DNA of 64,000 nt. Origin: Myxococcales bacterium (GTDB lineage: Bacteria > Myxococcota_A > Bradymonadia > UBA7976 > UBA1532). The stretch is from the NCBI GenBank assembly GCA_020633465.1, contig JACKDN010000023.1:62001-126000 (forward strand), read 5' to 3'. Below, in pieces: positions 40,176 through 48,836 of the stretch (position 1 is its first letter; each line of letters begins with the position of its first letter). The notes under the pieces were generated by a model that had not been told where the DNA came from, did no database searches, and saw only the letters and a program-made list of their open reading frames with translations. The translations under genes were made by a program, and so were the position numbers.

Positions 40176-42077
40176 TCAGGGCCAGCGCACCGTCTGCTTC
40201 CGCGTCGCGGTGTTGCCCGCCCGATCCTCGACGGTCACCTCGACCGTCCGCTCGCCCTTCTTCACCGGGTCGAGCGGCAACCACACGATGCGTTTGAACG
40301 CATGCTGCCACTCGGCGGCGACCTCGGCGCCGTCGACGCGCAGGGTGGGGCGGCGCGCGCCGCTGCCCTCTTCGCGGATGGGGACGATCAGGCGCGGGGC
40401 GAAGGGGTGGAGCTCGACCTTGGCGTCCTCGATGACCGGGGGCGTCGTGTCGCGCATCAGCGCGTAGCCGGTGAAGTGCACGGTGCCGCCGCCCATGTAG
40501 CCGTCGCGGAAGCCCTTGCCGATGACCCACCAGCGGCCGGCGTCGTGCAGGAACAGGGCGACGCGGTCGCTGGGCGCCTTCGGGGGCGGGCGCAGGCCGG
40601 CGCGGCTGGCGCCGTAGGCGGGCGTCCAGCCGTTGGCGGGCACGTACAGCGGGGTCACCGGGGTCAGGCCGGGGGCGCCGGGGTTGGGGCGCTCGATGAC
40701 CTCGGTGGGCACGTCGAAGAACAGCGCCTTCTCGCCGACCACGAGGCGGAAGGGGCCGTGGTCGATCTCGGCGCCGGGCTTCACCGCCTGGCTCTGCACC
40801 TGGTACCAGACGGGGGTGGCGTCGCCGGCGCGCCAGCCGATGCGGATGTCGTGATCGCGCTTGGTGTCGACGTCGAGGGCGACGGCCGGGCGGCCGGCGA
40901 GGCGGGTGACGCGGAAGTGGCTCGAGCGCTTGCCGTCGACGCGCACGTCGACGAACGCGCCGCCGCGCGCGCACAGGTTGGGCGTGGGCACCACCAGCAG
41001 GTCGCGCCGCCAGACGCGATCCTCGGGCGCCGGCGCGGGGCGCTTCCAGCCGGGCAGGCGCGACCGCCGCCACAGGCAGGGGCCCACCGGCTTCCGCTTC
41101 ACGACGATGGGCACGTCCTGCGTGCTGACGTTGCCGAAGGCGTCGACGGCCTCGAGGGTCAGCGTGTGGGGTCCCGGCTTCAGGCGGTCGAGCGTGCGCC
41201 CGGGCTTGGGGTGGTAGGGCAGGCGCGGGCCGTCCTGGTACAGCTTGTTGAAGACGCCCTCACCGTGGTTGCGGCGGCGCGGGTCGAAGTCGAGCTCGGT
41301 CAGCCCCTTCTCGGCGTAGCTGGTCAGGTCGTAGCGCGTGCGGTGCCACAGGCGGCCGTCCACCGACAGGCTGATCTGGTGCGGCGTCAGATCGCGCGGG
41401 CCGCCGTCGATGTGATCGTTCACCTCGAGCAGCGGGGCGACGTCGCCGCCGAGCTCGATGGGCGCCTTCAGGTTCGCGAGGTCGTACATCGCCTCGTCGT
41501 GGCTGCCCTCGACGTGGGCGTCGTGGTCGCGCGGCGACAGCAGCAGGCGCGCCAGGATGGGGCGCTTGGTGTCGGGCAGCACCAGCCCGTTGGTCAGCGG
41601 GTTGATCGGCTGGCCGTGCTTGCCGCGCAGCTCGAAGTGCAGGTGCACCAGGTCGGTGCCGCTGGTGCCCACCCAGCCGAGCGCCTCGCCGGCCTTCACC
41701 GGGATGGGGCGCACGCGCGCGTTGACGTAGAAGCCGCCGGTCTTCTCGGCGGCGCGCCGCACGGCGGGCAGCAGCTTGGGCGCGAAGGCCGACATGTGGG
41801 CGTAGACGGTCTGCCGGCCATCCGGGTGGCGCACGTAGACCGCGCGGCCGAAGCCCGTGTGGTTGCGGCGGATGCGATACACCTCGCCGTCGGCGGCGGC
41901 CAGCACGCGGATCGACTCGTCGTCGTCGGTGGTCAGGTCGAGGCCGGCGTGGTGGTGGCCGATGCGGAAGGTGCCGAAGGTCGACGACACCTGGGGCGCG
42001 CGATCCAGGGGATAGATCAGGGTCGGCTCGGGCGGGGGCGCCGCGAGGGCGACGAGGGCGGCGAGCGCGCCGATCAA
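40176..42077 (-). CDS. Secreted M23-family (LytM/peptidoglycan) endopeptidase
   Basis: 633 residues. Short signal MIGALAALVALAAPPPEP, then the M23 domain: zinc ligands in IGHHHAGLDL (H-x3-D) and LVHLHFELRGKHG (H-x-H), with GWVGTSGT between. Such enzymes cut peptidoglycan cross-links, or act as regulators when inactive; the ligands here look complete. The C-terminal ~400 residues are beta-rich Ig-like segments (for example HTLTLEAVDAFGNVSTQDVP and KVELHPFAPRLIVPIREEGS), perhaps for substrate or envelope binding. Its start overlaps the acylphosphatase stop by four bases (ATGA), last gene of a three-gene coupled operon. Confidence 0.8.
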   Translation of the reverse strand: MIGALAALVALAAPPPEPTLIYPLDRAPQVSSTFGTFRIGHHHAGLDLTTDDDESIRVLAAADGEVYRIRRNHTGFGRAVYVRHPDGRQTVYAHMSAFAPKLLPAVRRAAEKTGGFYVNARVRPIPVKAGEALGWVGTSGTDLVHLHFELRGKHGQPINPLTNGLVLPDTKRPILARLLLSPRDHDAHVEGSHDEAMYDLANLKAPIELGGDVAPLLEVNDHIDGGPRDLTPHQISLSVDGRLWHRTRYDLTSYAEKGLTELDFDPRRRNHGEGVFNKLYQDGPRLPYHPKPGRTLDRLKPGPHTLTLEAVDAFGNVSTQDVPIVVKRKPVGPCLWRRSRLPGWKRPAPAPEDRVWRRDLLVVPTPNLCARGGAFVDVRVDGKRSSHFRVTRLAGRPAVALDVDTKRDHDIRIGWRAGDATPVWYQVQSQAVKPGAEIDHGPFRLVVGEKALFFDVPTEVIERPNPGAPGLTPVTPLYVPANGWTPAYGASRAGLRPPPKAPSDRVALFLHDAGRWWVIGKGFRDGYMGGGTVHFTGYALMRDTTPPVIEDAKVELHPFAPRLIVPIREEGSGARRPTLRVDGAEVAAEWQHAFKRIVWLPLDPVKKGERTVEVTVEDRAGNTATRKQTVRWP

Positions 42078-42358
42078 CGGCGGACCGAGAAGTCGGCGAA
42101 CTCGCCGGTGGCCTCGGTCCAGGTGGGGTCGACGGCGTCGACGCGGGCCTGCGCGGGGCCCTCGTGGGTCCAGGCCAGCAGGCGCTCGAGGGCGTCGCGC
42201 GGCCCCTCGGCCACCGCCTCGACGTCGCCGTCGGGCAGGTTGCGCACCCAGCCGGTCAGGCCCAGGTCGCGCGCGGTCGACTGCGTGCTGGCGCGGAAGA
42301 ACACGCCCTGCACCCGGCCGCGCACCCGCAGGTGCAGTCGCGCGTCGCCCGCGCTCAT
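42074..42358 (-). CDS. acyP: Acylphosphatase
   Basis: 94 residues, the standard size. The signature block LRVRGRVQGVFFRAST carries the phosphate-binding loop and catalytic Arg, and GWVRNLPDGDVEAVAEG carries the catalytic Asn. It hydrolyses acyl phosphates such as acetyl phosphate or 1,3-bisphosphoglycerate. It overlaps both neighbours by four bases (the repeat-protein gene upstream and the M23 gene downstream), so all three proteins should be made in step. Confidence 0.9.
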   Translation of the reverse strand: MSAGDARLHLRVRGRVQGVFFRASTQSTARDLGLTGWVRNLPDGDVEAVAEGPRDALERLLAWTHEGPAQARVDAVDPTWTEATGEFADFSVRR

Positions 42359-43440
42359 TGCTGGGCGTCGCGGGCTTGCCGGATGAGCCCGTGCTCGCGG
42401 TCGTACAGGCGCAGGTGGTCGAGCACGATCTGCAGGTTGTGCTGGTTGGTGTCGTCCTCGCGCACCCGGTCGAGGTCGTCCATCTGCCGCGCGACGTCCA
42501 CCAGCCCCTCGGCGATCGACGCCAGCAGGTCGGCGTCGCGCGTGGCGCGGTCGTGCCCGGCGAAGTTCTCGCGGTACTTGTCGAACAGCGCGTTGGCGGC
42601 CTGGCCCAGCGCGTTCACCAGATCCGGCCAGCTGGTCTGCTGGCGCGCCTGGCGCACGGCCTCGAGCTCGGTGCGGTAGGCGGCCAGCCGCCCCTCGACG
42701 ATGCCGATGTTGTTGTCGTTGGCCTCGGCGTGCAGGCCCTGCTGCTGCAGGCCCTTCATGCGGTCGAGCACGGTCTCGAGGTTGGTGATGACGCGCTCGA
42801 GCAGCGCCGGGCGGCGCGAGTTGCGCGGCTGGCCGGCGAAGTGCGTGCGGTACAGCTCGAACTGATCGTTGGCGAGCTGCGCCAGGATGCCGGCCTGATC
42901 GTCCAGCGTGCCCGACAGGCGGGCCTCGCGGATGGCCGCGCGCTCTTGCCGGTACAGCTTCAGGTTGGCCTCGAGCGAGGTGCGCGCGCCGCGCAGCTCG
43001 TCGTTGTCGAAGCGCTTGGCCAGGCCCTGCATCTGCGCGTCGAGGCGCTCGAGATCGTCGATCAGCTCGCCGAGCAGGCCCAGGTCGCGCGTGGCGCGGG
43101 GCTTGCCGGCGAAGTGCCGGCGATAGCGCCCGAAGGCCACCTGCGCCCAGGTGGACAGGTGGTGCGCCTCGAAGGCGTCCGCCCCGCCCTTCTGGGCCTC
43201 GCGCACGGCCTGGGCCTCGCGCTGGTACAGGTCGCGCGTCTGGCGCAGCTCGTCGCGGAAGCTGTCGCGCTCGGCCGCGGGCAGGCCGTCGGCCTCGGCG
43301 GACACCGCCTCGAGCTGGCGCACCAGGTCGTCGAGCAGCGCGGGATCGCGGCTGATGCGCGGCTGGCCGGCGAAGTGGGCGTCGTAGGCGGCGTGGATGC
43401 GGCTGGCCTTCTGGCGCAGCGCGTCGATGGAGGTGCTCAT
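42355..43440 (-). CDS. Four-repeat all-helical protein, unknown family
   Basis: 361 residues made of four tandem repeats of about 90 residues. The marker HFAG occurs at residues 22, 109 and 200, and NFAG at 292 (spacings 87, 91, 92). Repeat consensus: Y-x2-(H/N)FAG-x2-R-x2-RD-x2-LL, then a long helix ending in LE, a short turn with Met/Leu, a second helix, and L-x2-Y-x-(R/Q)-E-x3-(I/V)R-(Q/E)-A(R/Q). No signal peptide, no Cys and no enzyme motif; probably cytoplasmic and alpha-helical. First gene of an operon coupled to acylphosphatase and a secreted M23 peptidase. It has a promoter with strong -35/-10 matches and almost no leader. Confidence 0.68.
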   Translation of the reverse strand: MSTSIDALRQKASRIHAAYDAHFAGQPRISRDPALLDDLVRQLEAVSAEADGLPAAERDSFRDELRQTRDLYQREAQAVREAQKGGADAFEAHHLSTWAQVAFGRYRRHFAGKPRATRDLGLLGELIDDLERLDAQMQGLAKRFDNDELRGARTSLEANLKLYRQERAAIREARLSGTLDDQAGILAQLANDQFELYRTHFAGQPRNSRRPALLERVITNLETVLDRMKGLQQQGLHAEANDNNIGIVEGRLAAYRTELEAVRQARQQTSWPDLVNALGQAANALFDKYRENFAGHDRATRDADLLASIAEGLVDVARQMDDLDRVREDDTNQHNLQIVLDHLRLYDREHGLIRQARDAQQ

Positions 43441-43448
43441 GGGCCGGG

Positions 43449-43477
43449 AGTATCGCGGCCGGCGCGCCGCCGATCAA
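43449..43477 (-). promoter_or_regulatory. Probable leaderless promoter of the three-gene operon
   Basis: On the minus strand: TTGATC (43477-43472), 17-base spacer, GATACT (43454-43449), then eight bases to the ATG at 43440. Predicted start of transcription is at or within a base or two of the start codon; no Shine-Dalgarno. Confidence 0.5.
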
Positions 43478-43518
43478 CCGGGCTGGCAGCGGTCGAGGGC
43501 GACGGGCACGATGGGCCG

Positions 43519-44455
43519 GTGAAGCCCTGGACGCCCGAGTTCCCCGTCTCGCCCGAGCGCGCGGCCGCGCTGATCGCGGCGCAGTTCCCGGCGCTGGCGG
43601 GGCGGCCGGTGCGGCGGCTGGCGCAGGGGTGGGACAACGTCGCGTACCTCGTCGACGGGCGCTGGGTGTTCCGGTTTCCGCAGCGCACCTTGGCCGTCGA
43701 CCTGCTGGCCAGCGAGGTGCGCGTGCTGGGCTGGCTGGGGCCGCGGGTGCCCTTCGCGACCACCGCGCCCACCTTCGTCGGCGAGGCCACCGCCGACTAT
43801 CCGGCGCCCTTCGCCGGCTACGCGATGCTGCCCGGGCAGACCGTGTGCGCGGCGGGCCTGGACGCCGGCGCGCGGCGCGCGCTCGCCGCGCCGCTGGGTC
43901 GGGCGCTGGCCGCCCTGCACGCCCTCGATCCCGACGCCGCCGCGGCCGCCGGGGCGCCGCCGGATCGGCTGGGCCGCACGCAGGTGCACCGCTACGTCGC
44001 GCTGGGTCGGACCCGGCTGGCGGGCCACCTCGGCGGGCCGCGCGCTGGGGGTCGCGCGGCAGGCGCTGCGCGTGCTCGACGCCGCGCACGCCGCGCTGCC
44101 CTGGGCGGCCGAGGCGGCCGGCGCGGCGCGCCGCGTGGTGGTGCACGGCGATCTGTACGCCCGCCACGTGGTCGTCGAGGCCGGGCGGCTGGTGGGCTTC
44201 ATCGACTGGGGGGACGTGCACCTGGGCGATCCGGCGCTCGACCTGTCCATCGCGCACGCGCTGCTGCCCCCGGACGCCCACGGCGCCTTCCGCGTGGCCT
44301 ATGGCGACGTCGATCGCGCGACCTGGGCGCGGGCCCGCTTCCGCGCCGCGCACTACGTCAGTGCGCTGTTGCACTACGGCTGGGACGTCGACGACGCCGA
44401 CCTGGTCGCCGAGGCCCAGGTGGCCCTGCGGCACCTCGAGGCGACCCACCGCTGA
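43519..44455 (+). pseudogene. Aminoglycoside-phosphotransferase-family kinase gene with a frameshift
   Basis: The N-terminal lobe (GTG at 43519: MKPWTPEFPVSPERAAALIA, RLAQGWDNVAYLVDGRWVFR, FPQRTLAVDLLASE) reads in one frame to about 44040. The C-terminal lobe continues in the next frame: RALGVARQALRVLDAAHAAL, VVVHGDLYARHVVV (Brenner motif HGDLxxxH), GFIDWGDVHLGDPALDL (metal-binding DWGD) and a stop at 44455. The total is one base more than a multiple of three. A single inserted base, perhaps in the ggggg run near 44047-44051, would explain it. If intact it would be an APH/choline-kinase-fold enzyme for a small hydroxylated substrate. Sequencing error is a serious alternative. Confidence 0.75.
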
Positions 44456-44594
44456 GGCATCGGGGCGCCGCGCCCCGCCGCTCGCCGCGCTCGGGGCCAA
44501 CCGCCCGCGGGCGCGGCGACCGCGGCCCCACCCCACCGTCTGGCACGCCCCTCGCACTACGACGCGGCGTAGACCCGATGTGGAGGATACCCCG

Positions 44595-44807
44595 ATGCGC
44601 CCGCTGAACCTGCTGATCTCATTGGCCTTTATTCTGGGCTCTGTGTGGGTGGCGGGCTGCACCGAAGGCACCGGCGCGCCCAACGCGGGCATCGCCGAGC
44701 ACACCCTCGAGGGGGCCACCGAGCGCGCCGACCGCGCCATCGAGTGGGCCAACGACTACGTCGAGGGCGTCACCGGAGACCAGCCCGACGCCGGCGCGGC
44801 CCCCTGA
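44595..44807 (+). CDS. Small lipoprotein (70 residues)
   Basis: MRPLNLLISLAFILGSVWVAG followed by Cys is a well-formed lipoprotein signal (lipobox VAGC). The mature part is about 49 residues, acidic and probably helical (HTLEGATERADRAIEWANDY). Shine-Dalgarno GGAGG seven bases upstream at 44582-44586. It lies 42 bases before the OmpA-like gene in the same direction, so possibly a shared transcript. No family known; its size recalls small envelope lipoproteins. Confidence 0.6.
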   Translation: MRPLNLLISLAFILGSVWVAGCTEGTGAPNAGIAEHTLEGATERADRAIEWANDYVEGVTGDQPDAGAAP

Positions 44808-44849
44808 CGTCTCACCGCCTCTCGTGATCCAGCCAGCCAGGAGAACACC

Positions 44850-45554
44850 ATGAAGACCCTCACCCCCCACCTCGCCGCTTCGGCGTGCGCCGCGCTGTTC
44901 GCGCTGGGCTGCGGCGGCTCGCAGTCGTCGACGCACACGAAGACCGAGGCCCCCGAGACCGTCACCCGCGCCACGACCGTGCAGGACATGTGGGTCGACT
45001 TCGACTACAGCACCGAGGTGTGGAAGGCCTGCCAGGACGCCGGCCTGTCCGCGCCCACCTTCCGCTTCGACAGCGCCAAGCTGACCAAAGAGGCCAAGTC
45101 CGAGCTGAAGTCGCTCGCGCAGTGCCTGAAGACGGGCGACATGGCCAACGCGGCGCTGGTGGTGGTCGGCCACGCCGATCCGCAGGGCGCCGCGCCCTAC
45201 AACGAACAGCTGGCGCGGCAGCGCGCCGAGAGCGTGCGCGCGCACCTCGTGGCGCGCGGCATCTCGCCGGATCGCCTGTTCCTGTCCGCGGCGGGCGAGC
45301 TGGGGGCGTCGAAGAAGGCCAACGACGAGGAGGCCCGCCGGGTGAGCCTGGTGGTGCTGGACATCGACGCCGCCACGGTGCGCGCCACCTACACGTACGA
45401 GCTGCCGAAGGAGTACGTCGAGAAGTACGAGGCGACGGGTGAGGACGAAGGCGAGGCCGAGGACGAGGCGCGCGCCCCGTCGGCGGCGCTGACCCCGCTG
45501 CCCTATCCGGCGCGGGATCCCCTGCACACGCCGGCGCCCGGCGTCGCGCCCTGA
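44850..45554 (+). CDS. OmpA/Pal-like peptidoglycan-binding lipoprotein
   Basis: 234 residues. Signal MKTLTPHLAASACAALFALGC with lipobox. The OmpA-type domain (~70-170) contains FRFDSAKLTKEAKSELKSLA, VVVGHADPQGAAPYNEQLAR and QRAESVRAHLVARGISPDRL, with the NxxLxxxRA-like pattern that binds diaminopimelate of peptidoglycan. The C-terminal tail is acidic and Pro-rich. It anchors the outer membrane to the wall in the manner of Pal. GGAGAA before the start. Probably cotranscribed with the small lipoprotein upstream. Confidence 0.8.
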   Translation: MKTLTPHLAASACAALFALGCGGSQSSTHTKTEAPETVTRATTVQDMWVDFDYSTEVWKACQDAGLSAPTFRFDSAKLTKEAKSELKSLAQCLKTGDMANAALVVVGHADPQGAAPYNEQLARQRAESVRAHLVARGISPDRLFLSAAGELGASKKANDEEARRVSLVVLDIDAATVRATYTYELPKEYVEKYEATGEDEGEAEDEARAPSAALTPLPYPARDPLHTPAPGVAP

Positions 45555-45570
45555 CACCTGCCGGCGTCGC

Positions 45571-47169
45571 TCACCGACACCCCCCCTCGATCGGGGCCTC
45601 GGGCAGGCAGTAGGGCTGCAGGATCTGCGGCCCCGGCGTCTGGCAGCAATTGCCCGCCGCGCCGCCCGGGCAGGCCTCGAGGTTCATACACTGCACCACG
45701 CAGTACGGCTGCCAGCCGGCGTCCGCCAGGGCGAGGCAGATCGTGCCCTCGGCGCACACGCCCATGGGGCACGGCTGGCCGTAGCCGGGCGTCGCCGGGC
45801 CCATGTCGGGCGCGGCGTCGATGATCGGCGCGGCGTCGACGATCGGCGCGGCGTCGACGATCGGCGCGGCGTCGACGATCGGCGCGGCATCCACGAACGG
45901 CGCGGCGTCGATGCTCGGCGCGGCGTCGACGACCGGCGCGGCGTCGACGACCGGCGCGGCGTCGGAGCCCGCGGCGTCCATCACCGGCGCGCCGTCCACC
46001 ACGACCTCGGCGTCGACCACGATCGCGGCGTCGACCACGATCGCGGCGTCCTCCATCGGCCCGGCTTCCACGCCCGCGTCGCGCGGCGGGGGCGCGCCGG
46101 CGTCCCACGCGGCGTCGTCGTCCAGCGTCGGCGCCGGCGTCCGCGTCGTCACCAGCGTGCCGAACGCCGCCCGCACCAGATCACCGCCCACCGCCCACAC
46201 GTCGTCGCCGGCCGTCACCGCGTGCAGGGTGACGTCGGTGAAGCCGCCGTCCCGCGCGTCGGCGCGCCGCACCCAGCCGGTGGCCGGCGTCCAGCGCAGC
46301 ACCGTGCCGCGGGCGCCCGTGGCCCAGGCCTCGTCCGCGCTGCGCACGAAGACGCCGTTCAGCGGCGGCAGGCCGGCCGGCGAGTCGTCGATCCACGCGT
46401 CGTCCTGCCAGCGCAGGATCACGCCGCCCATCGTGCCGCCGACCGCGAAGATCGGGCCGCCGGGCGCGCCGTGCACGGTGAAGATCAGGTCGTCGGTGGG
46501 CGTGGGCAGCACCTCGAAGGCCGCGCCGTCCCAGCGCAGCGCCGCGCCGCGCTCGCCGACGACGAAGACATCGTCGGCCGCGGCGCCCCACACCTTGTAG
46601 AGGTTCAGGTCGGCCACCTCGGCCGGCACCGCGGCGCGCGTCCAGCCGGCGCCGGTGTCGCGCAGCAGCAGGCCCTTGGGACCGCCGGGCAGGGGCGAGC
46701 CGCCGACGGCCCAGCGATCCTCGGCGTCCGCGCCCCAGATGCCCCACAGCACCGCGTCGGGCGGCAGGCCGGTGGCCTCTTCGCGCCAGGTCTGACCGTC
46801 GAACGCCAGCACGCGGCCACCCTCGCCGCAGGCGAACAGGCGGTCGGGCGTCGGCCCCCAGATCCACCACAGCACCGGGCCGGGCGGCGTCGTCTCGGGC
46901 GCCACCCGGTCGCCCGCCAGCCGCACCACGACGCCGCCCACCGGCCCCGGCGTGCCGCCGACCGCGACGAAGTCGGCGCCCCACGCCTGCGCGCCCAGCA
47001 GCAGCGGGCGCAGCGCGCCGCCGACCGGGCGCAGCGCCGCCTCGCCCGCTCCGGCGTCCCCGGCGCCCGCGTCGAGGTCGCCGCCGTCGGCCAGGTTCAC
47101 GGGGCGGGTGTCGTCGTCGCAGCCGGCGAGGGCGAGCAGGAACACGAACGGGGTGAGTGAGCGGCGCAT
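45571..47169 (-). CDS. Lipoprotein with beta-propeller and VDAAP-repeat stalk
   Basis: 532 residues. Signal MRRSLTPFVFLLALAGC. Residues ~50-340 are repeats of the form W-G-x4-D-x(F/W)-A-(V/C)-G-x2-G-x(V/A)-L-x-(W/F)-D-G-x(T/A)-W (for example VWGAAADDVFVVGERGAALR), as in the propellers of many Myxococcota surface proteins. Residues ~380-475 are a stalk of VDAAPIVDAAP units. The C-terminus is a Cys-rich knob (CPMGVCAEGTICLAL, CPGGAAGNCCQTPG). The order anchor, head, stalk, knob is the reverse of the protein at 12425, yet the stalk is the same in kind. Function unknown. Signal-adjacent Met chosen; the longer frame has no signal. Confidence 0.72.
   Translation of the reverse strand: MRRSLTPFVFLLALAGCDDDTRPVNLADGGDLDAGAGDAGAGEAALRPVGGALRPLLLGAQAWGADFVAVGGTPGPVGGVVVRLAGDRVAPETTPPGPVLWWIWGPTPDRLFACGEGGRVLAFDGQTWREEATGLPPDAVLWGIWGADAEDRWAVGGSPLPGGPKGLLLRDTGAGWTRAAVPAEVADLNLYKVWGAAADDVFVVGERGAALRWDGAAFEVLPTPTDDLIFTVHGAPGGPIFAVGGTMGGVILRWQDDAWIDDSPAGLPPLNGVFVRSADEAWATGARGTVLRWTPATGWVRRADARDGGFTDVTLHAVTAGDDVWAVGGDLVRAAFGTLVTTRTPAPTLDDDAAWDAGAPPPRDAGVEAGPMEDAAIVVDAAIVVDAEVVVDGAPVMDAAGSDAAPVVDAAPVVDAAPSIDAAPFVDAAPIVDAAPIVDAAPIVDAAPIIDAAPDMGPATPGYGQPCPMGVCAEGTICLALADAGWQPYCVVQCMNLEACPGGAAGNCCQTPGPQILQPYCLPEAPIEGGCR
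45815..46065 (-). repeat. Coding minisatellite for VDAAP stalk (18-base units)
   Basis: At its core (about 45825-45895) 18-base units of the type gcgtcgacgatcggcgcg repeat four or more times with few changes, then diverge. It encodes DAAPIV on the minus strand and stays in frame. Near-identity of the core units points to recent expansion. Confidence 0.7.
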
Positions 47170-47177
47170 GGCGGATC

Positions 47178-48743
47178 TCAGCGCGCGGTGCGCTTCCAGT
47201 AGCCCCACCACGCGTCCTTCTGCAGGTCTTCCGGGCGCCGGGCGCGCCGCGGGTCGATGCGCAGCCCGGGGATCTGCACCGCCTCGAAGTCGTAGCCGGG
47301 CCGGCGGCCGCCCCGCGGCTTCTGCAACGAGGGGTCAGGGTGCCCGATGTAGTAGGTCGGGTTCCACTCGGCCACGTAGGCGTGCGGCGCCGACTTCGTG
47401 TGCCCCGGGCGGTTGCCGTGGGCGGGCACGTTGTGGGCGATCCACTCGTCGTTCAGGCCCAGCAGGTCGAGCGTCCGCAGGCGGGAGTAGTAGGGGATGA
47501 TGCCGGCGGCCGTGATGGCGATCGTCTCGTCGGGCGCGGCGTTGTCGCCCAGCCACTGGCCGATGGTGGTGCACTGCTCGGCGAACATGGCCAGCCAGCC
47601 GATGCTGTCCACGCCGCCGTGGCTGTCGACCTTCAGGGCGGCGCGGTCGATCTCGGCGGTGTAGCCGGCCGAGAGCGCCACGAAGAGGGCCACGCCCAGG
47701 GCCAGACGGCGCGGGGCCGCCTTCACGACGGGCTCGAGCAGGGTGCGCAGGCCCAGCGCGACGACGACGGCCAGGGCCGGCATCAGCGGCACCAGGAAGC
47801 GGTGCAGCGCCATGAAGTCGCCGCCCACGCGCACGACGTGCAGGCCGAGGGCGAGGGCGAACAGCGCCACCAGCGTCTGCAGGCGCAGCGTGCGGCCGCC
47901 GCGCAGGGGGCGCTTCACCGCCCCGAGGATCGGCGCGGCCCAGAGGAAGGGGTGCGCCTCGAGCCACGACCACAGGTAGCGCAGGCCCGGGCCCCAGAAG
48001 TTCTTGGCGCCCGTCTTGACGTAGTAGGTGTTGGGGAAGGGGTAGCCGTAGTACCACCAGCGCCACGCGTAGTAGGCGCCGAAGGGGATCGCGAAGAAGA
48101 AGCCCCACGCCCAGTCCTGCTTCGCCGGCTTCAGGCGGCCGCGCTGCGTCCACAGGAGCTCGACGAGGCGGTGCAGGCCGGTCAGGCCCCACAGCAGCAT
48201 GCCCTCGGGCCGGCTCATCGAGGCCAGCGCGAACCAGAGGCCGCTCCAGGGGCGGGCGGGCGTGCCCTCGGCGGCGCGCGCGCGCTCGTCGAGGTAGGCC
48301 GTCCAGGCCAGCGTCGCGACGAAGGTGAACTGCATCGTCTCGAGGCCGCCGGTCGACCAGCAGGCGAAGGCGGGCGCGGCGGCCAGCAGCAGGGGCGCGA
48401 CGGCGTCCCAGGGCGAGCCTTCGCCCTCGGTGCGGGCCAGGAAGCGGGCCACGACCGCCAAGGTGGCGACGCCGAAGGCGATGCCGAGCCACTTGCTCCA
48501 GGGCACCGGATCGAGGCCCAGGCCCATGACCCCGGCCATCAACATCGTCCAGAGGAAGTTGGTGTAGCCCTCGACGCGCTCGCCGACGTTGAACACCAGC
48601 TCGCCGTGCCGCACCAGGTTGTCGGCGTAGCGGAACGAGATGAACGCGTCGTCGTTGACGAAGTCGAAGACCAGCGCGTGGGCGATCAGGCCGACGCCCG
48701 CCAGCGCCAGCAAACCCCAACGACCGAGGAATCGGGTGGACAT
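47178..48743 (-). CDS. GT-C-fold membrane glycosyltransferase, AftB-like
   Basis: 521 residues with about ten hydrophobic helices (LLALAGVGLIAHALVF, FGVATLAVVARFLA, TLVALFALALGLHVV and others). The first loop carries FDFVNDDAFISFRYADNLVR and GERVEGYTNFLWTML, the Asp-Asp motif and downstream block seen in polyprenyl-phosphate-sugar-dependent transferases such as mycobacterial AftB. It probably transfers a pentose or hexose from a lipid carrier to an envelope glycan on the outer face of the inner membrane; donor and acceptor unknown. Ends nine bases before the start of the 45571 lipoprotein gene in the same direction. Divergent from hflX across a shared AGTATACT. Confidence 0.75.
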   Translation of the reverse strand: MSTRFLGRWGLLALAGVGLIAHALVFDFVNDDAFISFRYADNLVRHGELVFNVGERVEGYTNFLWTMLMAGVMGLGLDPVPWSKWLGIAFGVATLAVVARFLARTEGEGSPWDAVAPLLLAAAPAFACWSTGGLETMQFTFVATLAWTAYLDERARAAEGTPARPWSGLWFALASMSRPEGMLLWGLTGLHRLVELLWTQRGRLKPAKQDWAWGFFFAIPFGAYYAWRWWYYGYPFPNTYYVKTGAKNFWGPGLRYLWSWLEAHPFLWAAPILGAVKRPLRGGRTLRLQTLVALFALALGLHVVRVGGDFMALHRFLVPLMPALAVVVALGLRTLLEPVVKAAPRRLALGVALFVALSAGYTAEIDRAALKVDSHGGVDSIGWLAMFAEQCTTIGQWLGDNAAPDETIAITAAGIIPYYSRLRTLDLLGLNDEWIAHNVPAHGNRPGHTKSAPHAYVAEWNPTYYIGHPDPSLQKPRGGRRPGYDFEAVQIPGLRIDPRRARRPEDLQKDAWWGYWKRTAR

Positions 48744-48773
48744 GCGCCCCGTTCGAAGAACTCGAGAGCGCGG

Positions 48774-48781
48774 AGTATACT
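48774..48781. promoter_or_regulatory. Palindromic AGTATACT giving -10 elements in both directions
   Basis: In the 93-base gap between the divergent GT-C and hflX genes the string ggAGTATACTcg reads TATACT on both strands (plus 48776-48781; minus 48779-48774). -35 candidates are weak on the plus strand (ttcgaa, 18-base spacing). Both transcripts could start from overlapping elements. Confidence 0.45.
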
Positions 48782-48836
48782 CGCCCCGTCACCGCGCGCC
48801 TACCGCGACCCCCGGGTCGCGCTGCAGGAGGACGAA

